Of a stretch of 17,468 nt of DNA, positions 6,315-13,461 are shown piece after piece (within the stretch, counting starts at the first letter, position 1; each line of letters begins with the position of its first letter). Below the pieces are notes generated by a model. The model saw only the letters and a program-made list of their open reading frames with translations, was not told where the DNA came from and made no database searches. Source of the DNA: Lachnospiraceae bacterium UBA7199 (GTDB taxonomy: Bacteria > Bacillota > Clostridia > Lachnospirales > Lachnospiraceae); the NCBI GenBank assembly GCA_002490775.1, contig DKUR01000067.1, positions 1-17,468 on the forward strand. Direction: 5' to 3'. The position numbers and the translations under genes were made by a program.

Positions 6315-6460
6315 GTGGATTGAAATAATCCCTATGGTATTTGACTTTTTCTGCATTGTATGTCACTTCCCTCATGGGAAGTGTGGATTGAAATCTATCT
6401 CGGACAGAAGACAAGACGCTTGCTTGTGTCATTTTCCATAAGGGAAATATAAACGACAAT
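6315..6460 (+). CRISPR. Trailer end of a type I-C-like CRISPR array, interrupted by the prophage
   Basis: Three repeat units are visible: a truncated one (6315-6326, last 12 nt GTGGATTGAAAT), an intact 33-nt repeat (6362-6394) and a degenerate terminal repeat (6428-6460, 20/33 identical). Spacers are 35 nt (6327-6361) and 33 nt (6395-6427). The intact repeat begins GTCACTTCCC, contains the 7-bp stem ACTTCCC/GGGAAGT and ends GTGGATTGAAAT, which resembles type I-C repeats. Degeneration of the last unit places the trailer on the right and the leader and cas genes on the left, beyond the prophage. No cas gene is in the window. Confidence 0.85.
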
Positions 6461-6589
6461 CTGTAAAAATGATTTAGCAACTTTTAATTGCTTTTGGCAA
6501 CCATAAAAACCTTTATTCTTTTAAAAATATATTTTATAATGATACAAAAAGATGGTGTTTTCATAAATATTAATTTGATATTAAAATAT
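6461..6589. other. AT-rich intergenic stretch
   Basis: No gene is seen. A TATAAT (6535-6540) lies upstream of the decayed gene at 6590 but has no good -35 at 17 bp, so a promoter is only a weak possibility. Confidence 0.4.
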
Positions 6590-7017
6590 ATGAATTTTTT
6601 GCGTAAAAACATTGCTATACGCAGAAAGAGTGGGCAAAAGACTTGATGTTTTCAGACAGGTAGTTTCAAAATGGAAAACAGGTGCGAGTGTTCTTGACCT
6701 AGAAGCTTTGCTAAAAGATTCTAAACTATATAATATTACAATAAATGGGCATATAGGAACCTGATGGCTGTTCATATTTATTAACTGATTTTGAAGGGTT
6801 AAAAACGATTCCAGAAAATGAAAGAAATATTTAAACAATATAATATTAATATAGCAATAGCATTAATTTGAGCGTCTCCAGACATAAATAGTATGTTGAA
6901 AGAATATTTCCTAATGTTGATTATGAGAAAGTAAGAAATAGTATTGGGAGAGTTAGAATTGAACAGGATAAGAGAGAGCATATAAAAAATTTACAATATG
7001 TATCAATAGAAAGATAG
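6590..7017 (+). pseudogene. Decayed gene of unknown family, several frameshifts and stops
   Basis: Fragments in successive frames join into one protein-like sequence of about 140 residues. MNFLRKNI starts at ATG 6590. AERVGKRLDVFRQVVSKWK to GHIGT runs 6621-6761. After a +1 shift, DGCSYLLTDFEGLKTIPENE runs 6763-6831. YNINIAIALI, a TGA at 6869 (probably once TGG), then ASPDINSMLKEYF end near 6910. After another shift, NVDYEKVRNSIGRVRIEQDK continues to TAG 7015-7017. The smooth continuation across frames shows a real gene that has lost function. The NITINGHIGTDGCSY-like stretch reminds me vaguely of small immunity-type proteins, but I cannot name the family. Low constraint beside the CRISPR trailer fits a decaying accessory region. 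Confidence 0.65.
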
Positions 7018-7054
7018 ATAATTCCTTTAGAGAGTTGTTAATAAACAAAGATTG

Positions 7055-7094
7055 AAACGTTTGATTCGGAAAAAATGTCGGATCAAACGTTTTT
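7055..7094 (+). terminator. Hairpin terminator with AAACGTTT in both arms
   Basis: AAACGTTTGAT (7055-7065) and ATCAAACGTTT (7082-7092) form a perfect 11-bp inverted repeat followed by TT. It is a plausible terminator for the decayed gene. Both arms also contain AAACGTTT, the core of the operator at 7268-7283, so it may double as a binding region for the LacI-type repressor. Confidence 0.6.
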
Positions 7095-7117
7095 ATCTTG
7101 CATAAAGATTTAAATGT

Positions 7118-7133
7118 GTTAAATCGTTTTAAT
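7118..7133. promoter_or_regulatory. Upstream auxiliary LacI-type operator
   Basis: GTTAAATCGTTTTAAT matches the perfect palindrome at 7268-7283 in 14 of 16 positions and is centred exactly 150 bp upstream of it. An auxiliary operator allowing DNA looping by a LacI-family tetramer is a reasonable reading; not proven. Confidence 0.55.
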
Positions 7134-7204
7134 AAAAATATACATAATTAAAAAATTAAATTTTGTTCAAATTGTCCAAAAAATATAAATATACAGAAAA
7201 ATTA

Positions 7205-7233
7205 TTGCAAATTAATCCATAAAGCGATACTAT
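7205..7233 (+). promoter_or_regulatory. Promoter of the sugar-uptake operon
   Basis: TTGCAA (7205-7210) and TACTAT (7228-7233) are spaced by exactly 17 bp, in AT-rich DNA, 68 bp before the first start codon. The operator at 7268-7283 would lie about 30 bp downstream of the start site, suited to road-block repression. Confidence 0.6.
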
Positions 7234-7267
7234 TAAAAAGTAATGAGGGGAACCTGCATACTTTTTA

Positions 7268-7283
7268 GTTAAAACGTTTTAAC
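7268..7283. promoter_or_regulatory. LacI-family operator, perfect 16-bp palindrome
   Basis: GTTAAAACGTTTTAAC is a perfect palindrome with the central CG usual for LacI/GalR-family operators. It lies two bases before the AAAGGAGG ribosome binding site of the operon's first gene. The LacI-type regulator at 12429-13454, last gene of the same cluster, is the natural candidate to bind it. It does not match the CcpA cre consensus well. Confidence 0.8.
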
Positions 7284-7300
7284 ATAAAGGAGGAGTGATT

Positions 7301-8821
7301 ATGAATGGGGAATGTATCATCAGGATGAGTCACGTGACCAAAAAATTTCCGGGTGTCGTAGCGCTTAAGAATGTCAATCTGGAAATGAAAAGAGGGAGCA
7401 TTCACGGATTGATGGGGGAGAATGGAGCAGGAAAGAGCACCCTGATCAAAATTATTTCAGGTACTTATTCTGAATACGAGGGTGAAATGGAGTATGAAGG
7501 CAGGAAAGTAAAGTTCCGGTCTGAAAAGGAAGCTTTGCAGGCAGGAATCAGCGTAGTTCCTCAGGAGCTTCATCCTATTCCGGAAATGACGATTGCTGAA
7601 AACATTTTTTTAGGAAGAGAGCCGGTAAAGTGTTCATGGATCTTGGATAAAAAGGAAAGAAAGCGTCAGGCGGGGGAGCTTTTGGATGCATTGGGGCTTG
7701 ACTATGATCCGGATACAAAGATGGAAAAGCTTAGTATTGCCCAGAAGCAAATGGTTGAAATTATCAAGGCCATATCCAGGGGAAGCAGACTGATCATAAT
7801 GGATGAGCCTACCAGTGCACTTACTAATGTGGAAACAGAATATTTATTTCAGCAGATTTCTCTGTTAAAGAAAAAGGGGATATCCATTATTTTTATTTCA
7901 CACAAGCTGGAGGAGGTATATCGTATCTGCGACACGGTGACGGTTCTTCGGGACGGGGAATATATAGACACCAGGCCGATGCAGGAGGTAAGCAGTGATG
8001 AACTGATAGAGATGATGGTAGGGCGTCAGGTGGTGGACATTTACCCTAAACTGCATACCCCGCAGACTGATGTGGTTCTGGAAGCACAGAGCATAAGCGG
8101 AGAAGGCTTTGAAAATATAAGCTTTACAATCAGAAAAGGAGAAGTACTTGGCTTTGCAGGAATGATGGGGGCAGGCAGGAGCGAGATTGCAAGAGCGGTG
8201 TTTGGACTGGATCAGATCAGCGCAGGAAAACTGATTTTAGAGGGAAGAACGATAAAGATTGTCTCGCCTGCGGACAGTATTCATGAGGGAATTGCAATGG
8301 TGACGGAAGATCGGGCGACCTATGGATTTGTGGGTGCAAGATCCATCAAAGAAAATATTTCGCTGCCCAATATGGACCGCTTTGCCCCCCATCTTTTGCT
8401 GAAGAAAAACGAGATAAAAAGTGCAGCAGAAGAGATATGTCAAAAAATCAGTGTAAAAGCCCCCACCATTGAAACCCGGGTTGGAACGCTTTCCGGCGGC
8501 AATCAGCAAAAGGTAGTATTGGCAAAGTGGCTGATCAGAAATTTGAAAGTATTGATTATGGATGAACCCACCAGAGGAATTGATGTAGGGGCCAAACAGG
8601 AGATTTATGCATTGATTTCGGAACTGGCAAAGCAGGGAATTGCAATTCTGTTGATCTCGTCAGAGCTTCCCGAAGTAATTTCCATGAGCCACCGGGTTAT
8701 GGTAATTGCAGAAGGAAAATGTGTAGGGGAACTGCAGAAGGAAGAGGTTTCACAGGACAAAATTATGAAGCTGATAGCAGGAGGCAGGCCTGCTAAAACA
8801 GGCAGGAAAGAGCAAAATTGA
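7301..8821 (+). CDS. RbsA/MglA-type sugar ABC transporter ATPase
   Basis: A 506-residue protein with two fused ABC ATPase domains, the layout of ribose/galactose-type importers. Domain 1 has Walker A GENGAGKS (39-46), signature LSIAQKQ (144-150) and Walker B LIIMDEPTSAL (164-174). Domain 2 has the degenerate Walker A GMMGAGRS (287-294) typical of the family, signature LSGGNQQ (397-403) and Walker B LIMDEPTRGID (418-428). It powers import through the permease encoded next. A GTG at 7295 is in frame, but ATG 7301 is preferred because AAAGGAGG (7286-7293) is well spaced for it. It is the first gene of a five-gene cluster controlled by the palindrome directly upstream. The substrate cannot be read from the ATPase. 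Confidence 0.94.
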   Translation: MNGECIIRMSHVTKKFPGVVALKNVNLEMKRGSIHGLMGENGAGKSTLIKIISGTYSEYEGEMEYEGRKVKFRSEKEALQAGISVVPQELHPIPEMTIAENIFLGREPVKCSWILDKKERKRQAGELLDALGLDYDPDTKMEKLSIAQKQMVEIIKAISRGSRLIIMDEPTSALTNVETEYLFQQISLLKKKGISIIFISHKLEEVYRICDTVTVLRDGEYIDTRPMQEVSSDELIEMMVGRQVVDIYPKLHTPQTDVVLEAQSISGEGFENISFTIRKGEVLGFAGMMGAGRSEIARAVFGLDQISAGKLILEGRTIKIVSPADSIHEGIAMVTEDRATYGFVGARSIKENISLPNMDRFAPHLLLKKNEIKSAAEEICQKISVKAPTIETRVGTLSGGNQQKVVLAKWLIRNLKVLIMDEPTRGIDVGAKQEIYALISELAKQGIAILLISSELPEVISMSHRVMVIAEGKCVGELQKEEVSQDKIMKLIAGGRPAKTGRKEQN

Positions 8822-8859
8822 AAGAAAACATGCCCGCTGAAACGGGCAGGAAGGAGTAA
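8787..8859 (+). repeat. Diverged tandem copy of the ATPase gene's 3' end, with hairpin
   Basis: The last codons of the ATPase gene (PAKTGRKEQ, 8788-8814) are followed after 18 nt by a second copy (PAETGRKE then stop, 8833-8859) identical at 22 of 27 bases; the five differences are all transitions. The second copy forms the hairpin GCCCG-CTGAAA-CGGGC (8832-8847). It looks like a small old duplication now serving as the ATPase-permease spacer. It also contains a nine-codon ATG reading frame (8830-8859) that I do not call a gene. Confidence 0.6.
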
Positions 8860-8872
8860 GGTTATAAAGAAA

Positions 8873-9835
8873 ATGAAAAACGAAAAAGCAATTAGAATAG
8901 ATGCAGCAGGGCTATACCGAAAATATGGAATTTTCATAATTCTGGTTATCATGTTTATTATTTCAGCAGTGATGAATAAAAACTTTTTAAAACCTCAGAA
9001 CTTACTGAATATTTTAACCCAGATTTCAGTTGTGACCATCATTGCATGTGGGGAAACTATATTGATCATCAGTGGAATGATTGATTTGTCGGCAGGAATG
9101 GTATGCACCATGTCAAGCTGCTTTGCGGCAGGCGTGCTTTTGCAGACGGGCTCCCTTACAGCAGCTATTCTGGCAGGGATTTTCACAGGCGCTGCTGCTG
9201 GCTGGGTAAATGGGTTTTTGATTACAAAGTTTAAGCTTCAGCCTTTTATTGCCACTTTGGCAATGACGAATATTGCCCAGGGAATTACTCAGGTCTATAC
9301 AGGAGGGACTGCTATTGGGGCAGGAGAAAAAGTAAGATTTTTGGGGCAGGGAAGAATTTTGGGAATTCCAATGCCGGTTATTGTGATGCTTACAGCCGTG
9401 GTTGTGATTTTTCTTCTTATGAGTAAAACAAAGCTGGGAGTTAATATTTATGCCATAGGAGGAAACGAAAAAGCGGCAATTGCAGCCGGAGTGGATGTAA
9501 AAAGACAGAAAAGAATCTTTTTTACCATAAGCGGTGCACTGGTGGGGATCGCAGGCGTCATATTAATGGCAAGGCTTTTATCGGCCCAGCCTTCAGTGGG
9601 AAATGGTTATGAGTTTGACGCAATTACTGCAACGGTAGTTGGTGGAACAAGCTTTACGGGAGGCAGCGGCAACGTAGGGTATATGCTGATTGGTTCTGTT
9701 ATTGTGGGGCTGATCAATAACATATTAAATTTACTAAATGTGTCAACCCAGTATCAGATGATTATAAAAGGTATATTAATTGCAGGTGCAGTTATTATAG
9801 ATATTCAAACAAAAGGAAACAAATCGGAAAGCTAA
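8873..9835 (+). CDS. RbsC-type sugar ABC transporter permease
   Basis: A 320-residue, strongly hydrophobic protein of the branched-chain/ribose permease family (BPD_transp_2). It shows 8-10 membrane segments, the conserved early IISGMIDLSAGM motif and the cytoplasmic loop AIGGNEKAAIAAGVDV that contacts the ATPase. It would form the membrane channel with the ATPase before it and the lipoprotein after it. The start is uncertain: ATG 8873 lies 16 nt after AAGGAG (8851-8856), rather far. No ATG, GTG or TTG is better placed; an ATA at 8864 is ideally spaced but rarely used. The next gene begins 18 nt after its stop, consistent with one operon. Confidence 0.93.
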   Translation: MKNEKAIRIDAAGLYRKYGIFIILVIMFIISAVMNKNFLKPQNLLNILTQISVVTIIACGETILIISGMIDLSAGMVCTMSSCFAAGVLLQTGSLTAAILAGIFTGAAAGWVNGFLITKFKLQPFIATLAMTNIAQGITQVYTGGTAIGAGEKVRFLGQGRILGIPMPVIVMLTAVVVIFLLMSKTKLGVNIYAIGGNEKAAIAAGVDVKRQKRIFFTISGALVGIAGVILMARLLSAQPSVGNGYEFDAITATVVGGTSFTGGSGNVGYMLIGSVIVGLINNILNLLNVSTQYQMIIKGILIAGAVIIDIQTKGNKSES

Positions 9836-9853
9836 AAACAGGAGGAAAAAACT

Positions 9854-10909
9854 ATGAACAGAAAAAAAGCAGCAACATGTATTTTGGGAGGAATTCTGAT
9901 AATCAGTACATTATTAGGATGCAGCAGTACAGGTGAAGAGGTAAAGGAAAGTGGTCAGGAGACAAATACTCAGACGGTTTCAGAGGCCACGGAAGGAGAA
10001 CAGGAAGAAACAAATGAGGCAGCAGCAAATGAATCAGAAGCGGATGGAGAAAAATTGATTTTTGGTTTTGCAAATAACAATGATATTTATCCTTATTGTG
10101 CAAAATTCAGAACTTATTTAAAAGAAGCAGCGGAGCGGGAAGGCTTTGAAGTGCTGGTAACAGATGCAAAAGGTGACGTTGCAGTTCAGAATGGAAATAT
10201 TGACAACTTTATTGTGCAGGGTGCCAGCGTCGTAAGCGCTATCAGCATGGATCTGGATGGCTCCATTCCTGCGGTGGAAGCAGCGAAAAATGCAGGGATT
10301 CCATATATTTCATTTTTAGCCAGTGTCCGGGATGAGGGAAACTATGATGCTTATATTTATGTAGGCTCTGAAAATTATGATGCAGGATATCTGCAGGGAG
10401 AATATTTGTGCAAGGTTCTGCCGGAAAATGCCAAAATTCTGTATTTGACAGACCGCCCCAGCGATCAGCAGTATGTAGACAGAAAAGAAGGACTTTTAGC
10501 AGCGCTTGCAGAGAGAAAAGATATTGAAATCGTATCGGAGATGAACTCACAGAATAAAAAAGATCTTGGAATGTCCATTACAGAGGATTGGCTGCAGGTA
10601 TATGATGAGATTCAGTGTATCGTAGGACAAAATGATGATTCTGTCATTGGAGCAATTGAAGCATTAAAAGCAGCAGGCAGGCTGGAAGGCGTAGTGACTG
10701 TAGGTTTGGATGGAAGTGAAGATGCCCTTGCATTGATTTCGGCTGGGGAAATGACTATGTCAGTTCTTCAGGATGCAAAGGGACAGGCAGAAGCAGGCGT
10801 GGAAATTTTAAAGCAGATCAGAGACGGGGTAGATCCAGCTACGATTGAAGATATTTTTGTACCCTTCCAGGCAGTAACGTCTGAAAATGTGGCAGACTAT
10901 CTGGAGTAA
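9854..10909 (+). CDS. Sugar ABC transporter substrate-binding lipoprotein
   Basis: A 351-residue periplasmic-binding-protein type I fold (Peripla_BP_4). The N-terminus is a lipoprotein signal peptide with lipobox LLGC and C23 as lipidation site, followed by a Glu/Thr/Ser-rich linker (about 25-68). The mature domain starts at LIFGFANNNDIYPY, a first strand typical of RbsB-like proteins. Other landmarks are KGDVAVQNGNIDNFI and VGLDGSEDAL. It captures the sugar outside the membrane and delivers it to the RbsC-like permease. GGAGG at 9841-9845 is well placed for ATG 9854. Its partners upstream and the glycosidase downstream suggest a glucoside or oligosaccharide ligand, but the fold alone does not tell. 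Confidence 0.93.
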   Translation: MNRKKAATCILGGILIISTLLGCSSTGEEVKESGQETNTQTVSEATEGEQEETNEAAANESEADGEKLIFGFANNNDIYPYCAKFRTYLKEAAEREGFEVLVTDAKGDVAVQNGNIDNFIVQGASVVSAISMDLDGSIPAVEAAKNAGIPYISFLASVRDEGNYDAYIYVGSENYDAGYLQGEYLCKVLPENAKILYLTDRPSDQQYVDRKEGLLAALAERKDIEIVSEMNSQNKKDLGMSITEDWLQVYDEIQCIVGQNDDSVIGAIEALKAAGRLEGVVTVGLDGSEDALALISAGEMTMSVLQDAKGQAEAGVEILKQIRDGVDPATIEDIFVPFQAVTSENVADYLE

Positions 10910-10923
10910 CCTTTCAAATACAA

Positions 10924-10968
10924 AAATTTGTGCCGGAGCGTCACAAATTTGCCTGACAAACGCTCTGG
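10924..10968 (+). promoter_or_regulatory. Overlapping alternative stem-loops before the GH30 gene
   Basis: In the gap before the glycosidase, AAATTTGTG (10924-10932) pairs perfectly with CACAAATTT (10942-10950). The nine-base loop between them, CCGGAGCGT (10933-10941), can pair with ACGCTCTGG (10960-10968, one G-U), four bases before the GGAG ribosome binding site. The two stems interleave, so they are mutually exclusive or form a pseudoknot-like fold. A role in translational or termination control is possible; no T-run follows the first stem. Confidence 0.5.
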
Positions 10969-10981
10969 AATGGAGAATAGT

Positions 10982-12319
10982 ATGAGCAGAGAAGTTATTG
11001 TATATGTAACAAAAAAAGATTCCGGACAGCGCCTGTCAAAGCAGGAAACAGACTGTTTCCGGCAGGATATACACCAGCAGGAAAACAGACTGCTTATTGT
11101 TTATCCCCGGGAAATCTTTCAAAGCATATTAGGATTTGGCGGTGCGGTTACAGAGGCGGCCGGGTATACGTGGCAGCGCCTGGGAGAAAAAAACAGGAAA
11201 AAGGTACTGGAAGCTTATTTTGGAAAAAATGGAATTGGCTATAACTTCTGCAGAACACATATTCAAAGCTGTGACTTCGCAATGGAAAATTACAGCTATG
11301 TAAAAGAAGGAGACCAAAGTCTTAAAAGCTTTAATACAAAAAGAGATGAAAAATATATGATTCCGTTTTTAAAAGAAGCGGTGGAGATCTCTTCGAATCA
11401 CCTTCTGTTTTTTTCATCCCCCTGGAGTCCTCCAGGGTGGATGAAAGAAAGCGGTAAGATGAATGGAGGCGGAAAGCTGAAAAAGGAATGTTATGGTTTA
11501 TGGGCGGAAATGCTTGCCCGGTTTATGGCAGATTATTTGGACAGAGGGCTTCCTTTGTGGGGAATTTCTGTACAGAATGAGTCTAAAGCAGATCAGAAAT
11601 GGGAATCCTGTACCTTTACGCCGGAGGAAGAGAAGATTTTTATCCGGGATTATTTATACCCTTTCATGTGCAGATACGGGGTACAGGATAAAAAACTGCT
11701 GTTCTGGGATTATAACAGAGACAGGGCGCTGGAATGGGCGCAGGAGATGATGGCGGATGAAAAAGTCAGGCAGATCGTGCATGGGATTGGCGTTCACTGG
11801 TATTCAGGAGATCATTTTGAAACGCTGGATTTGATTAACAGAAAGTACCCGGATTTATCAATTCATTTTACCGAAGGGTGCGCAAGCGGTTTTGTGCCGG
11901 AATCCAAATGGGAGTTTGGAGAAAGGTATGCACATGACATAATAGGCAGCATGAATCATTACACAGTTTCCTATACAGACTGGAATCTGCTGCTTGATGA
12001 AACAGGTGGTCCTACCCATATTGGGAATTTTTGCAACGCGCCTGTTATGGCAGACACGGTTAAAGATGAGGTGGTACTGACGCCTTCTTATTACTACATA
12101 GGGCACTTTTCCAAATTTATTAAAAGAGGCGCTGTCCGAGTGGGACTTAGCAGGTATACAGATAAGGTGGAGGCAGCAGCTTTTAAAAACCCGGATGGGA
12201 AAATGGTGATAGAGGTATTAAATGCAGGAGATGAGGATATTTCGTTTACTTTAAAACAGGATGAAATGATTGTGGATATGACAGCAGGTGCAAGAAGTAT
12301 GATGACGATTATTTATTAA
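10982..12319 (+). CDS. Cytoplasmic GH30-family glycosidase (glucosylceramidase-like)
   Basis: A 445-residue glycoside hydrolase of family 30: N-terminal GFGGAVTEAA (51-60), then FSSPWSPPGWMK (144-155). The acid/base is E200 in GISVQNES, where a Pro is more usual after the Glu, and the nucleophile is E298 in HFTEGCAS. A small C-terminal beta domain (about 385-445) completes the usual GH30 fold. It has no signal peptide, so it should act in the cytoplasm on substrate brought in by the preceding transporter. GH30 enzymes include beta-glucosidases/glucosylceramidases, beta-1,6-glucanases and xylanases; a beta-glucoside or beta-1,6-linked glucose disaccharide fits the context but is inference. The frame is open from a TTG at 10928, but ATG 10982 with GGAG at 10972-10975 is a better start. 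Confidence 0.92.
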   Translation: MSREVIVYVTKKDSGQRLSKQETDCFRQDIHQQENRLLIVYPREIFQSILGFGGAVTEAAGYTWQRLGEKNRKKVLEAYFGKNGIGYNFCRTHIQSCDFAMENYSYVKEGDQSLKSFNTKRDEKYMIPFLKEAVEISSNHLLFFSSPWSPPGWMKESGKMNGGGKLKKECYGLWAEMLARFMADYLDRGLPLWGISVQNESKADQKWESCTFTPEEEKIFIRDYLYPFMCRYGVQDKKLLFWDYNRDRALEWAQEMMADEKVRQIVHGIGVHWYSGDHFETLDLINRKYPDLSIHFTEGCASGFVPESKWEFGERYAHDIIGSMNHYTVSYTDWNLLLDETGGPTHIGNFCNAPVMADTVKDEVVLTPSYYYIGHFSKFIKRGAVRVGLSRYTDKVEAAAFKNPDGKMVIEVLNAGDEDISFTLKQDEMIVDMTAGARSMMTIIY

Positions 12320-12334
12320 GGATGAAAAATAAAC

Positions 12335-12350
12335 TATAATATGGTATAAT
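12335..12350 (+). promoter_or_regulatory. Tandem -10 boxes upstream of the lacI-type gene
   Basis: Two perfect TATAAT hexamers (12335-12340 and 12345-12350) lie between the GH30 stop and the regulator start. No good -35 is seen 17 bp upstream of either, so this is a possible weak or activated promoter for separate expression of the regulator. Confidence 0.45.
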
Positions 12351-12405
12351 TTTCCTGACAGTTTAGCGGAAAAAGTGGAAATAAGCGCTAAACTTGTCAG
12401 GAAAA
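12350..12405 (+). repeat. Long inverted repeat in the regulator leader
   Basis: TTTTCCTGACAGTTTAGCG (12350-12368) pairs with CGCTAAAC (12386-12393) plus TGTCAGGAAAA (12395-12405), 19 bp with a single bulged T at 12394 and a 17-nt purine-rich loop. The first bases overlap the second -10 box. The stem starts with T and ends with A, the wrong order for a terminator. It may be a repressor-binding region or an mRNA leader structure limiting regulator synthesis; function unknown. Confidence 0.7.
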
Positions 12406-12428
12406 ATACTGGTGGGATAAGGTTAAAC

Positions 12429-13454
12429 ATGAAAACAACAATAAAGGACTTGGCGCGGGAAAGCGGCTTTTCGGTTGCCACTGTTTCACTGGCGTTATCG
12501 GATAAGCCCAGCCGCGTGAATACGGAGACTATTCAAAAAATCCGTAAACTGGCTAAAAAAATGAACTATACGCCCAATCGATTAGCAGTAGGACTTGCAA
12601 CTCAAAAAAGCAAGATGATCGGTTTTATTACAGATGATTTCAGCAATACTTACATATCGGCTAATTTTATGGCGATTGATATGGAATTGCAAAAAAGCGG
12701 CTATCTTCTTATGGCGTCCTCGGCGGTGCGGGATACGGAGTATGCGGAGTTTGCAATAAAAAATCTGGTTAGCTGCGGAGTAGACGGAATTATTTACAAC
12801 AAATCCGCACATACAAAAATGAGTGAGTTGGATAAACGGATTGGAGATTATCTGGAACAGTCCGGTCTTCCAGTGGTCAGCTGTGATAATCCTTTATATG
12901 AAAAATATGGTGTGGGTGTTAAATTTGATTATTGCAAGGGCGGCTATTTGGCCACGAAACATTTAATAGAAAACGGACATAAAAAGATCGGCTGTCTGGC
13001 TGGTGATGTAAACCTGCAGGTGACTGCTGACCGTTTTGAGGGCTACCGGAAGGCGTTAAAGGAGGCTGATATCGCCTTTGATCCTGATTTGGTTTATTAT
13101 GGAAATTACAGCATTGGAAGCGGAGGAGAAGCGCTGCCTTATCTATTGGGACAGGGAGTGAGTGCGATTTTTGCGTTTAATGACCAGATGGCTTTTGGTA
13201 TTTATAAAGAAGCACAGAAATATCATGTATCCATTCCTGATGACTTATCGGTGATTGGCTTTGACAATACTCAGTTTTGCGATGTGCTTGACGCACCGTT
13301 GACATCTGTGGGGAGTTTCAGCAGCAATGCAATGGGGGTTGCGGTGGCAAAAAAAATGGTTGAACTGATTGAGCAGAAGGAAAAAGCGGACAGGGAAAGA
13401 ATTGTCTTTGAGCCAAGCCTTTTTCTGCGGGGAAGCACGGCAGAGAGGAGGTAG
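12429..13454 (+). CDS. LacI-family transcriptional regulator
   Basis: A 341-residue LacI/GalR regulator. The N-terminal DNA-binding domain reads TIKDLARESGFSVATVSLAL (3-22) with the hinge region NYTPNRLAVGL at about 45-55. The C-terminal domain is a sugar-binding periplasmic-type fold (about 60-341) with landmarks FSNTYISANF, VDGIIYN, DRFEGYRKAL, AIFAFNDQMAFG and VIGFDN. The longer frame from 12375 would start inside the inverted repeat; ATG 12429 gives the canonical LacI start and has GGATAAGG upstream. It closes the sugar operon and probably represses it through the CG-centred palindromes near 7268 and 7118, released by the transported sugar or its hydrolysis product. Confidence 0.94.
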   Translation: MKTTIKDLARESGFSVATVSLALSDKPSRVNTETIQKIRKLAKKMNYTPNRLAVGLATQKSKMIGFITDDFSNTYISANFMAIDMELQKSGYLLMASSAVRDTEYAEFAIKNLVSCGVDGIIYNKSAHTKMSELDKRIGDYLEQSGLPVVSCDNPLYEKYGVGVKFDYCKGGYLATKHLIENGHKKIGCLAGDVNLQVTADRFEGYRKALKEADIAFDPDLVYYGNYSIGSGGEALPYLLGQGVSAIFAFNDQMAFGIYKEAQKYHVSIPDDLSVIGFDNTQFCDVLDAPLTSVGSFSSNAMGVAVAKKMVELIEQKEKADRERIVFEPSLFLRGSTAERR

Positions 13455-13461
13455 GCAGAGG

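Noticed and set aside
6327..6427. Possible self-targeting of the prophage by the two spacers
   Set aside because: By eye I found no match of either spacer to the visible prophage part; most of the phage is outside the window, so this stays untested.
7268..7283. Catabolite-responsive element (CcpA cre) reading of the palindrome
   Set aside because: It has the central CG but lacks the TG...CA flanks of the cre consensus; a dedicated LacI-type regulator is encoded in the same operon.
8830..8859. Nine-codon ORF MPAETGRKE between ATPase and permease
   Set aside because: It is explained by duplication of the ATPase gene end and has no ribosome binding site of its own.
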